64,000 bases of DNA from Chryseobacterium daecheongense. GTDB lineage: Bacteria > Bacteroidota > Bacteroidia > Flavobacteriales > Weeksellaceae. The notes under the pieces are model-generated. The model did not search any database, was not told the DNA's origin, and saw nothing but the letters and a program-made list of their open reading frames with translations. Both the position numbers and the translations under genes were made by a program. The stretch covers positions 3,224,001 through 3,288,000 of the forward strand of contig CP115858.1 of assembly GCA_027920525.1 (NCBI GenBank). The letters run 5' to 3'. Below, one piece after another: positions 24,679 to 31,959 of this stretch; position 1 is the stretch's first letter; each line of letters opens with the position of its first letter.

Positions 24679-25947
24679 TTACTTTTCTATAATCATGATG
24701 ATACCTTGCCCTCTTGCTGCACAAATAGAAATAAAACCTTTCCCGCTTCCTTTTTGGTTTAAAAGCTTAGCCAGTGTAGCGATAATTCTGCCTCCGGTTG
24801 CGGCAAACGGGTGGGCAGCTGCAAGGCTTCCGCCTTTTACATTCAGCTTATTTCTGTCTATTTTTCCCAAAGCTTTTTCTAATCCAAATTTTTTGGCGAG
24901 GTCATCATTCTCCCAGATCTTAATTGTTGCCAAAACTTGTGCTGCAAAAGCTTCGTGGATTTCGTAATAATCAAAATCTTCAAGGTTCATTCCTGCTTTT
25001 TTCAACATTCTGTCTGCGGCAAAAACCGGTGCAAGAAGTAAATTTTGTCTGTTTTCCACATATTCTATTCCTGCTATTTCGGAAAAGGTAATATAGGCCA
25101 GGATGGGAAGATTGTTGGCCTTCGCCCATTCCTCACTGGCCAATAAGACAGCAGAGGCCCCATCTGTAAATGGAGTAGAATTTCCTGCAGTGAGTGTTCC
25201 GTTTTGTTTATCAAATGCGGGTTTTAACTGAGCCAGTTTTTCAAGGCTGGTATCAAGGCGTAAATTATTATCCTTCTCTAAACCAAATGCGGGTGTGATC
25301 ATATCACTGAAGAATCCTTCCTCGTAAGCCTTAGCCATATTTTGGTGACTTTTGAAAGCCAGCTGATCCTGGTCTTCACGTGATATCTGATAATATTTTG
25401 CGGTAATTTCAGTATGTTCACCCATTACCAATCCTGTTTTAGGTTCCTGTCCCTTGTATGGAATAGGCATCCAGTCTTTCAATGACGGGCTTAAGAGATG
25501 TTTCAGCTTTCCAAAAGCTGATTTTTCTTTATTTGCTTTTAAAAGAGCCTTTCTCAATTTGGGGGACGATTCGAATGGGATATTGCTCATAGCTTCTACT
25601 CCGCAGGCGATACCGCTTTCTATTTGTCCAAGGGCGATTTTATTCCCAATATATATAGCTGCTTCGATTCCCGTATCACATGCTTGCTGAAGATCACATG
25701 CCGGAGTTGCCGGATCCAGAGATGTATTCATTACTGTTTCTCTGATGAGGTTGCTTTCCGATATGTGTTTAATAACTGCTCCGCCTGCAACTTCACCAAG
25801 TAGTTTTCCTGTGAGCTGATAACGGTCAATCAGTCCGTTTAAAGCAGAAAGCAGCAAATCCTGATTCCCTTTATCTGCATAAGCAGTGTTCATTCTGGCA
25901 AAAGGAATTCTGTTGTATCCTACGATGGCCACTTTTTTTGTTTCCAT
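24679..25947 (-). CDS. Acetyl-CoA acetyltransferase (thiolase, FadI-like)
   Basis: A 422-residue thiolase. The nucleophilic Cys is in DLQQACDTGIEA, the NEAF-type motif appears as YEIHEAFAAQV, the active His in GGSLAAAHPFAATGGR and the second Cys in ISICAARGQGI. The Asn of NEAF is His here (HEAF), as in FadI/trifunctional beta-type thiolases, so fatty acid beta-oxidation is more likely than biosynthesis. It follows the TetR gene by 11 bases and precedes the thioesterase. Confidence 0.92.
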   Translation of the reverse strand: METKKVAIVGYNRIPFARMNTAYADKGNQDLLLSALNGLIDRYQLTGKLLGEVAGGAVIKHISESNLIRETVMNTSLDPATPACDLQQACDTGIEAAIYIGNKIALGQIESGIACGVEAMSNIPFESSPKLRKALLKANKEKSAFGKLKHLLSPSLKDWMPIPYKGQEPKTGLVMGEHTEITAKYYQISREDQDQLAFKSHQNMAKAYEEGFFSDMITPAFGLEKDNNLRLDTSLEKLAQLKPAFDKQNGTLTAGNSTPFTDGASAVLLASEEWAKANNLPILAYITFSEIAGIEYVENRQNLLLAPVFAADRMLKKAGMNLEDFDYYEIHEAFAAQVLATIKIWENDDLAKKFGLEKALGKIDRNKLNVKGGSLAAAHPFAATGGRIIATLAKLLNQKGSGKGFISICAARGQGIIMIIEK

Positions 25948-25958
25948 ATGATAAAAAT

Positions 25959-26564
25959 TTATGATGGAATAATATTGAGTTCCTGGTCTATGATTAAAAG
26001 GATCCTGTCTAAAGCAAGGTTCAGATAGGTCTCATGACCTGTTGTTTTGGAAAGAAGTATACCACCTTCAATAAGCATAATGAATAATGAGGCCATTTCA
26101 TCTGCATTTACTTTTTCATTTAATTCTCCGCTTTGCTGACCTTCCTGAATAGCTGCTGAAATTTTTTTGATCCAGGCCTGAAAAGATAGAGTAACCTGAT
26201 TTTTCAGGATAGGAAAAGTGTCATCAGACTCTGTAGCGGCATTCATCAGCGGGCATCCTCCATTAACGAAAACATCCTTCCAGCTTTTACGGTAAAAATT
26301 GACAATAGCTTTTAATTTATCCACAGCCAGAGGAAAGTCTTCTCCTAGTGATCTGGACATGCTTCTACTCAGAAAAGTTGAGTTATACTTGTAAGCTTCA
26401 AGAGCTACTTCATCTTTGTTTTCAAAATTTCCGTAAATACTGCCCTTTGTTAGTCCTGTTGCTTCCGTAATGTCCGAAAGCGTCGTTGAGAGATAGCCTT
26501 TCTTATTAAATAAGGGAGCAGTAGTCTCAATAATGAACTGTTTGGTCTTTTCTGCTTTTGACAT
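25959..26564 (-). CDS. TetR-family regulator of the thiolase-KAS operon
   Basis: I start at 26564 (MSKAEKTKQFIIETTAPLFNKKG), giving 201 residues. The N-terminal helix-turn-helix is LSDITEATGLTKGSIYGNFENKDEVALEAYKYN. The C-terminal ligand domain contains FVNGGCPLMNAATESDD, as in the TetR group with a C-terminal YxiL/NemR-like pocket. It heads its own operon. A perfect 22-base palindrome just upstream (26593-26614) is the likely operator, so it probably represses itself and the downstream fatty-acid genes until an acyl-CoA-type ligand binds; the ligand is inferred from the gene content only. Confidence 0.92.
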   Translation of the reverse strand: MSKAEKTKQFIIETTAPLFNKKGYLSTTLSDITEATGLTKGSIYGNFENKDEVALEAYKYNSTFLSRSMSRSLGEDFPLAVDKLKAIVNFYRKSWKDVFVNGGCPLMNAATESDDTFPILKNQVTLSFQAWIKKISAAIQEGQQSGELNEKVNADEMASLFIMLIEGGILLSKTTGHETYLNLALDRILLIIDQELNIIPS

Positions 26565-26581
26565 AATCATGAAATTATATG

Positions 26582-26614
26582 CAAATATATGAAAATATAC
26601 CAAATGGTATATTT
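26582..26614 (-). promoter_or_regulatory. TetR operator and promoter
   Basis: AAATATACCA (26593-26602), two bases, then its exact complement (26605-26614). On the minus strand a TATATTTG -7 box (26582-26589) begins four bases away, so a bound dimer would cover the core promoter. The core TACCA-TGGTA is typical for TetR-family sites. Confidence 0.88.
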
Positions 26615-26664
26615 AGAATAAAAACTAAGTCTGAACTTGAATATTAGTCCAGACTTAAGATATT

Positions 26665-27645
26665 TTATTTAAAGAGAGCTTCTTTTATTGTGGAAGCTGC
26701 CTGGGCAAGAGATTCCTGAATTGCCGGAATATGAGCTATAGGATTTAATAATCCATAATCATGGATAAAACCTTTATACACTGCAAGTGTAGTAGGAACA
26801 CCGGCTTCATCAAGCTTTCTTCCATACGCTACCCCTTCGTCATGAAGAATATCATTCTCAGCTATCTGGATCAATGCAGGAGGTAATCCTTTTAACTCTT
26901 CAAGAGATGCCTTATTTGGAGAAGCATATTTTTCTTTTCTTTTTTCAAGATCTGCAGTATAATTGTCCCACATCCATTTCATTAACGGAGTTGTTAAGAA
27001 TCTTTCCTGCGCATACTTTTCATAAGATTCTCTTGTAAAATCTGAGTCAGTAACCGGCCACAATAAAACCTGGTATTGAAGTTCCGGACCATTTTTATCC
27101 TTTGCCATCAGAGCAACTACAGCAGCCATATTTCCACCTACGCTGTTTCCTGCAACAGCCAGCTTAGAGCCATCCACTCCGATTTCTTTGCCATTTTCGG
27201 AAACCCATTTTGTAGCTGCATAGGCCTGATTAACAGCAGTTGGATACTGAGCTTCCGGAGATGGAGTGTAATCAGGGAATACAGCGACGGCCCCACTTTT
27301 TACAACCAAATCTCTTACTAATCTTTTATGAGTAGGGAAATCTCCTAATACCCATCCCCCTCCATGGAAAAACATAAATACAGGAAGGTTATCGTTTGCT
27401 CCTTTGGGTTTTACAATATGAATATTTAATGAAATTCCGTCCTGGGTAATCTTTTTTTCAAATTCTTCAATATCTGAATAATCAAAGTTTACAGAGGCTT
27501 GTGCTCCTACAAGAACCTGTCTTGCATCTTCAGGAGACATTTCTTCAATTGGTTTTCCGCCTCCACTGTTGAGATCCTTAAGAAAAACGCGGATATCTTT
27601 TAAAATATGGGGATCATTTTCTGCGGGTTGAACATTGTGTGACAT
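26665..27645 (-). CDS. Alpha/beta hydrolase of the HSL (acetyl esterase) family
   Basis: A 326-residue hydrolase without signal peptide. VFMFFHGGGWVLGDFPTHKRLVRDL is the oxyanion HGGG motif of the hormone-sensitive lipase family, and Ser in VAGNSVGGNMAA (GxSxG) is the nucleophile. The Asp and His of the triad fit ENDILHDEG and GFIHDYG. It hydrolyses short-chain esters; the natural substrate is unknown. It lies 46 bases after the OsmC gene and is probably co-transcribed with it. The TetR operon begins about 100 bases further on. Confidence 0.9.
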   Translation of the reverse strand: MSHNVQPAENDPHILKDIRVFLKDLNSGGGKPIEEMSPEDARQVLVGAQASVNFDYSDIEEFEKKITQDGISLNIHIVKPKGANDNLPVFMFFHGGGWVLGDFPTHKRLVRDLVVKSGAVAVFPDYTPSPEAQYPTAVNQAYAATKWVSENGKEIGVDGSKLAVAGNSVGGNMAAVVALMAKDKNGPELQYQVLLWPVTDSDFTRESYEKYAQERFLTTPLMKWMWDNYTADLEKRKEKYASPNKASLEELKGLPPALIQIAENDILHDEGVAYGRKLDEAGVPTTLAVYKGFIHDYGLLNPIAHIPAIQESLAQAASTIKEALFK

Positions 27646-27691
27646 AATTTTTGGTTTTTAAGGTTGGTAATTGGTTATAATAGTAGATTGA

Positions 27692-28108
27692 TTATGCTAA
27701 AGTCGCGTTGAGTGTAATTTCAAAATTGAAAGCGGCACTTACCGGGCATCCTTGTTCAGCGATTTTAGCATATTTTTGAAAGTCTTCTTCTGAAAGTCCT
27801 GGAACTTTTGCGGTTAAAGTCAATTCAGATTTAGTAATTTTTCCAATACTTGGATCAAGAGTAATAACAGAGGTTGTTTTAAGTTCCTCAGGGGTAAATC
27901 CGGCCTGTGATAATTCTGCGCTTAATTTCATGGTAAAGCATCCTGCATGGGCAGCCGCCAATAATTCCTCAGGATTTGTTCCTACACCATCGGCAAATCT
28001 GCTGTTGAAAGAATACTGAGTTTCATTTAATGTGGTGCTTTGAGTTGTTAGGTGTCCGTTTCCTTCTTTGATGTTGCCATTCCAAACGGCTGTTGCGTTA
28101 CGTTTCAT
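27692..28108 (-). CDS. OsmC-family peroxiredoxin
   Basis: A 138-residue OsmC protein. The two active Cys appear in AAHAGCFTMKLS and EQGCPVSAAF, and the Arg before the first (NSRFADGVGTNPEELL) is also kept, as in the OsmC subgroup rather than Ohr. It reduces organic hydroperoxides in the cytosol. The promoter 28154-28184 overlaps an inverted repeat, so expression is probably regulated, possibly by the AraC protein encoded just upstream. Confidence 0.93.
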   Translation of the reverse strand: MKRNATAVWNGNIKEGNGHLTTQSTTLNETQYSFNSRFADGVGTNPEELLAAAHAGCFTMKLSAELSQAGFTPEELKTTSVITLDPSIGKITKSELTLTAKVPGLSEEDFQKYAKIAEQGCPVSAAFNFEITLNATLA

Positions 28109-28146
28109 AATGTTTTGTTTTTTAGTTAATATTTAATTTGTTTTTT

Positions 28147-28184
28147 GATATGACAAAGGTATGTCACATCAAGGTTGGTTTCAA
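28147..28184 (-). promoter_or_regulatory. OsmC promoter with overlapping inverted repeat
   Basis: On the minus strand TTG (28182-28184), 20 bases, then TACCTTTG (28154-28161), a good Bacteroidetes promoter. GATATGACA (28147-28155) and TGTCACATC (28162-28170) form an inverted repeat with one mismatch across the -7 box, which is a natural repressor position. Confidence 0.75.
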
Positions 28185-28197
28185 TAGATAAAAAGGC

Positions 28198-29070
28198 TTA
28201 AGTATTGTACTTTTTTCCCGAAGAGTAATTTTTCTTAAAATGAGCCGGTGTGCTGCCTACCTTATTGGTGAATAATCTGTTAAAGTACGCGGGGTCCTCA
28301 TAGCCAAGATCATAAGCTATTTCTTTTACCGGTTTATCCGTATAGAACAATAGTCTTTTTGCCTCCAGCAAAATTCTGTTGATAATGAGTTGATTGGGAG
28401 ATTCCAGGTTTAGGTTTTTAAACTTGTGGGTCAATGTTTTCGGCGCAATATGCAATAACTCGGCATAGTCGGCCACATTGTGTTTTTGTCTGAAATGAAT
28501 TTCAAGGTTTCTGCTGAAATCCCTGAATACATCGAGATCATTATTCGGGATGCTTACCCTTTCCGTTTCCAGGTTTTGTTTTTTCCACTTTCTGGTAGAA
28601 TGAATGATGATCTGTTTCAAATAGGTCCTTATCATTTCTTCGTTAGAGGATTGCTTCCATTCAAGTTCATCCTTTATATTTTTTAGCAAATTTCTGATAA
28701 TTACAGCCTCCTCTGGATTCAGCTCTACCTTTGGAATTTCAAATATATTATGGAAAAGGATCCCGTCACAGGCCACTTCCTTATCATGAATCTGAATACA
28801 GTAGAAATCTCTGTTGTAATGTAATAATATGGATTCATCAGCATTTCCCTTCTTTATATCCAAATATTGATTGGTTAAAAAAAACAGGGTAGGAACTGTA
28901 GTTTTGTAATGGTTAAAATCCACACTCAATTCATATCCCGGAGGAATAAAGAAGATTTTGATCTCGGAAGTCAATTTACTTTCCTTTAAAATGCCAAGAT
29001 TTTCTTCAGAAAAAACATCGAATCCAAATTTTTTATAAGAGTCTTCAAAAATAAAACTTTGTCGCAGCAT
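28198..29070 (-). CDS. AraC-family transcriptional regulator
   Basis: A 290-residue regulator with an N-terminal sensing domain (about 1-170, cupin-like: IFFIPPGYELSVDFNHYKTTVPTLFFLTNQYLDI) and two C-terminal helix-turn-helices (about 190-285: VADYAELLHIAPKTLTHKFK and PVKEIAYDLGYEDPAYFNRLFTNKVGSTPAHFKK). It lies immediately before the OsmC gene and could control it. It diverges from the GH18 lipoprotein gene over a 346-base gap; the AraC sites in that gap match those at SusC and are better assigned to the other AraC protein (30656-31534). Confidence 0.9.
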   Translation of the reverse strand: MLRQSFIFEDSYKKFGFDVFSEENLGILKESKLTSEIKIFFIPPGYELSVDFNHYKTTVPTLFFLTNQYLDIKKGNADESILLHYNRDFYCIQIHDKEVACDGILFHNIFEIPKVELNPEEAVIIRNLLKNIKDELEWKQSSNEEMIRTYLKQIIIHSTRKWKKQNLETERVSIPNNDLDVFRDFSRNLEIHFRQKHNVADYAELLHIAPKTLTHKFKNLNLESPNQLIINRILLEAKRLLFYTDKPVKEIAYDLGYEDPAYFNRLFTNKVGSTPAHFKKNYSSGKKYNT

Positions 29071-29240
29071 TGGTATACTTTAAGAATAAAGATACAAAAA
29101 AGCTGGGTGCAGATGTATTAAATCCCTGAAACAGATCTTTGATTACAATAAAAATCACTTTTGCCTCTCTTTGTCAGTAAAAAAACTGTGATATGATCGG
29201 GATTTGTAACCTGTTGTTTTATAGAGGTTTTTATGGTTGT

Positions 29241-29302
29241 AAAATAGTATTGCTTAATGATAAAATAGTATTATCCCGGTCACTCTTCAAAATTTAGATT
29301 TG
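29241..29302 (+). promoter_or_regulatory. Tandem AraC-type sites and promoter of the GH18 lipoprotein gene
   Basis: AAAATAGTATT occurs at 29241-29251 and again at 29262-29272, 21 bases apart (two DNA turns). After 22 bases comes TAGATTTG (29295-29302), a TAnnTTTG box with no good -33 element, as expected for activator-dependent promoters. The same layout with identical spacings precedes the SusC gene. The gap 29071-29416 holds no gene. Confidence 0.85.
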
Positions 29303-29416
29303 TTAATATGAATTAAATCTTAAATAAAATTTAATTATCTGTTGTTTATAATGAATGATATTTAAGAAAAAGAGATCTGACATGTTTATATAGAAAAAAC
29401 CGCAAAAAATATTAAG

Positions 29417-30412
29417 ATGAGAAAACAAAAGGGGCTTGCTTACGTACATATGATTTTAATTTTTATGTGCTTCGGTTTCATATCCTGCCAGGATGATAAT
29501 GAAGGAACAATTCCAAAGGAAAAAACTCCGATTGAAATTATCAACAGTAAAAAATTTAAGGTAACAGGATATTTTAATGGATTGACGAGAGGAGGAGTGA
29601 TACCTGATTACTACAACTTGAGGGATATTCCGGATGGTGTGGATATTGTCAACCTTTTTCATCGTTTTTTGGGCTTAAGTAATTTAAAGAGAGGAGATAG
29701 GATTCCCGGAGCCACAGGAGAGGATGCAAAAACATTAACAGAGATCATCAGTGATGTACAATTCCTTAAGAAAAGAGGAACTGTTGTTATTCAGACCCAG
29801 TTCGCAAATGAAATCTTCGAAAATTATAAGGATGAACGGAAAACCGTAAAATTTAAAAACACGCCTGAAGATTATGATGCTTACGCAAAAAAGGTCTCAG
29901 ATTCTTTGACGAAATGGGGGATTGATGGGGTTGATCTGGATCTGGAGCCAGGCTATACGGATGCCGGTTTTAATGCCGGAGATTGGGAACTTTATATTAA
30001 GGCCTTTGCTAAATATTTTGGACCGGGATCAAACTCAGGAAAGCTACTCATCATTGATACGAATGTAGGGTTATCAGAATTAGGGGTGTCTAGTGCGACC
30101 CTTTCAAAGATCGATCTTATTTATATCCAGGATTATTGGGGAAGTGAAGCATCCACTGATAATAAAATTGATGGTTACATACAAGCCGGTTTTCCAAAGA
30201 AAAATATCCTGTTGATTTCTGCTGACTTTGAATCTTCTTATTCTTATAGTAATGATAGCCAGGGACCTTTGAGGTTAAAAAAGTATTACAATTCTACGAA
30301 ATATCAAGCTAAGGCAGGAGGATATGGTGCTTATGGATTCAATTTTGATAAAAAACAGGACTATAAAATTTATAGTGAAATGATTACCAGCATCAATCAA
30401 TTAAACCAGTAA
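29417..30412 (+). CDS. GH18 endo-beta-N-acetylglucosaminidase-like lipoprotein
   Basis: A 331-residue surface-type lipoprotein: a hydrophobic leader ends at Cys24 (GFISCQDDNEG). Residues 45-330 form a GH18 barrel; the catalytic DxxDxDxE is Asp170-Gly-Val-Asp173-Leu-Asp175-Leu-Glu177. GH18 members of this type cut the chitobiose core of N-glycans or short chitin. Context (GH92, GH125, GH130, NagB-like) favours N-glycans. A promoter with two AraC-type sites matching those of the SusC gene shows co-regulation with the uptake genes, although the AraC gene lies between them. Confidence 0.85.
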   Translation: MRKQKGLAYVHMILIFMCFGFISCQDDNEGTIPKEKTPIEIINSKKFKVTGYFNGLTRGGVIPDYYNLRDIPDGVDIVNLFHRFLGLSNLKRGDRIPGATGEDAKTLTEIISDVQFLKKRGTVVIQTQFANEIFENYKDERKTVKFKNTPEDYDAYAKKVSDSLTKWGIDGVDLDLEPGYTDAGFNAGDWELYIKAFAKYFGPGSNSGKLLIIDTNVGLSELGVSSATLSKIDLIYIQDYWGSEASTDNKIDGYIQAGFPKKNILLISADFESSYSYSNDSQGPLRLKKYYNSTKYQAKAGGYGAYGFNFDKKQDYKIYSEMITSINQLNQ

Positions 30413-30655
30413 ATGTGAAAAGATGAGGTAATAATTAGTTTACTTAGTGATATGGCCGCTTCTAATTGTTGGATCCGGCTTTATTTTTCTTATTAGAGAT
30501 GGATCAAAACAAGTTAAGAAGTGTCAGTCATTATCTTTTACTAAAATAAGTGTACTTTAGTCAATCAAATTATAAAAACAACCGGATGTAAGGTTCCTTA
30601 TCTTACATTTATATTATAAATGCCCATAATTCAGTAATTTAACTATTGTAAACAC

Positions 30656-31534
30656 ATGAGCGGATTAGAAAATATTTTGAGAGAAATAACTCCGTTATCT
30701 CCCGAGGACAGTTTTCTTGTATTTGACCGGATAAAAACCTCATTTGATTTCCCGTATCATTACCACCCGGAAATTGAAATTAACTTTATCTACAAAGGGA
30801 AGGGATACCGTCGGATGGTAGGGGACCATACCGGAGAGATCGGAGATATTGAATTGGTGCTGGTTGGCCCTAATCTTCCTCACTGTTGGGCAAATTACCG
30901 ATGTAAGAACAAAAAAACATATGAAATTGTAGTACAATTTAATCAGGATTTTTTCAACCAATCCCTGATGCAGAAGAATATTCTCAAACCGATCAGCAAT
31001 CTTATCAAAGAGTCTATAAGAGGCATCCTGTTTTCGAAGGAGACGGCTGAAAAGCTGAAAGAGTCTTTTCTTAATCTTTCGAAGATGAATAGTTTTGAAT
31101 CTTTTATTGAGATCATGAAAATCCTGAATGAACTGGCAACAGCTGAAAACAAAACATTATTATCCTCTTACAGTATTGAGCTGGAAACATTTGTGGATAG
31201 TGATAAAATGAAGATCATCCATGATTTTGTGCATAAGAATTTTGAAAATAAACTTACTCTTGAAGGCGCTGCTTCTCTGGTCAATATGAGCAATGTTACG
31301 TTCAACAGGTTCATTAAAAAAAGGACGGGCAAAACTTTTGTGAATTACCTTAATGAGATCAGGATCAGTTATGCCGCACGGTGGCTGATGGAAAAGAATC
31401 TTACCATATCTGAAATTGCATTTGAAGCAGGTTTCAATAATATTGCCAATTTTAATAAGGTCTTTAAATCGCTCAAAAAAACAACACCTACAGAATTCAG
31501 AGAACAGTTCAAGGGAGTAAAGAAAATAGAATGA
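30656..31534 (+). CDS. AraC-family regulator, probable activator of the N-glycan locus
   Basis: A 292-residue AraC protein with an N-terminal cupin sensor (about 15-100: FDFPYHYHPEIEINFIYKGKGYRRMVGDHTGEIGDIELVLVGPNLPHCW). Two C-terminal helix-turn-helices follow (about 195-285: LTLEGAASLVNMSNVTFNRFIKKRTG and LTISEIAFEAGFNNIANFNKVFKSLKKTTPTEFREQF). The sensor His-rich strand suggests sugar sensing in the cytosol. It sits between the two promoters that share tandem AAAATAGTATT sites, so I assign those sites to it. The target assignment is inference. Confidence 0.9.
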   Translation: MSGLENILREITPLSPEDSFLVFDRIKTSFDFPYHYHPEIEINFIYKGKGYRRMVGDHTGEIGDIELVLVGPNLPHCWANYRCKNKKTYEIVVQFNQDFFNQSLMQKNILKPISNLIKESIRGILFSKETAEKLKESFLNLSKMNSFESFIEIMKILNELATAENKTLLSSYSIELETFVDSDKMKIIHDFVHKNFENKLTLEGAASLVNMSNVTFNRFIKKRTGKTFVNYLNEIRISYAARWLMEKNLTISEIAFEAGFNNIANFNKVFKSLKKTTPTEFREQFKGVKKIE

Positions 31535-31753
31535 TATTTTTATTTTAAGAGCATTTTATATTCCCGGGCCCGGATTTTGGGGTTTGGATTTTCTTTTTAT
31601 GGTCATAAAATGACAGAAATCACGAAAAAAATTATGCATATATCACATTTTGGCTATAAAAAATAGGAAAAAAACATGATTTTATAAATTCTCTAAAATG
31701 TTGTAATGTATTGTATTTCAGGTCAAAAAAAGGCTAAGAAGAAAAGTGTAGAA

Positions 31754-31815
31754 AAAATAATATCGTTTTATGACAAAATAGTATTATATCTGATTGTGCA
31801 CAAAAATTAGATTTG
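31754..31815 (+). promoter_or_regulatory. Tandem AraC-type sites and promoter of the SusC operon
   Basis: AAAATAATATC (31754-31764; two mismatches) and AAAATAGTATT (31775-31785) lie 21 bases apart. TAGATTTG (31808-31815) follows after 22 bases. These spacings equal those at 29241-29302, and the bases after the box (T-AATATGAATTAAAT in both) are also conserved. The remainder of the 425-base gap 31535-31959 shows no gene. Confidence 0.84.
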
Positions 31816-31959
31816 TCAATATGAATTAAATTTTAACGAAACTTTAATTGTTTACTATTTATGATACATAAATGTTAAGCAAAATAAAGTGGGCTTGCTT
31901 TATAAATAAAAACAAGCTGTAAAGTATTGATTCTAAATTAAACACTATTTAATCTACCT

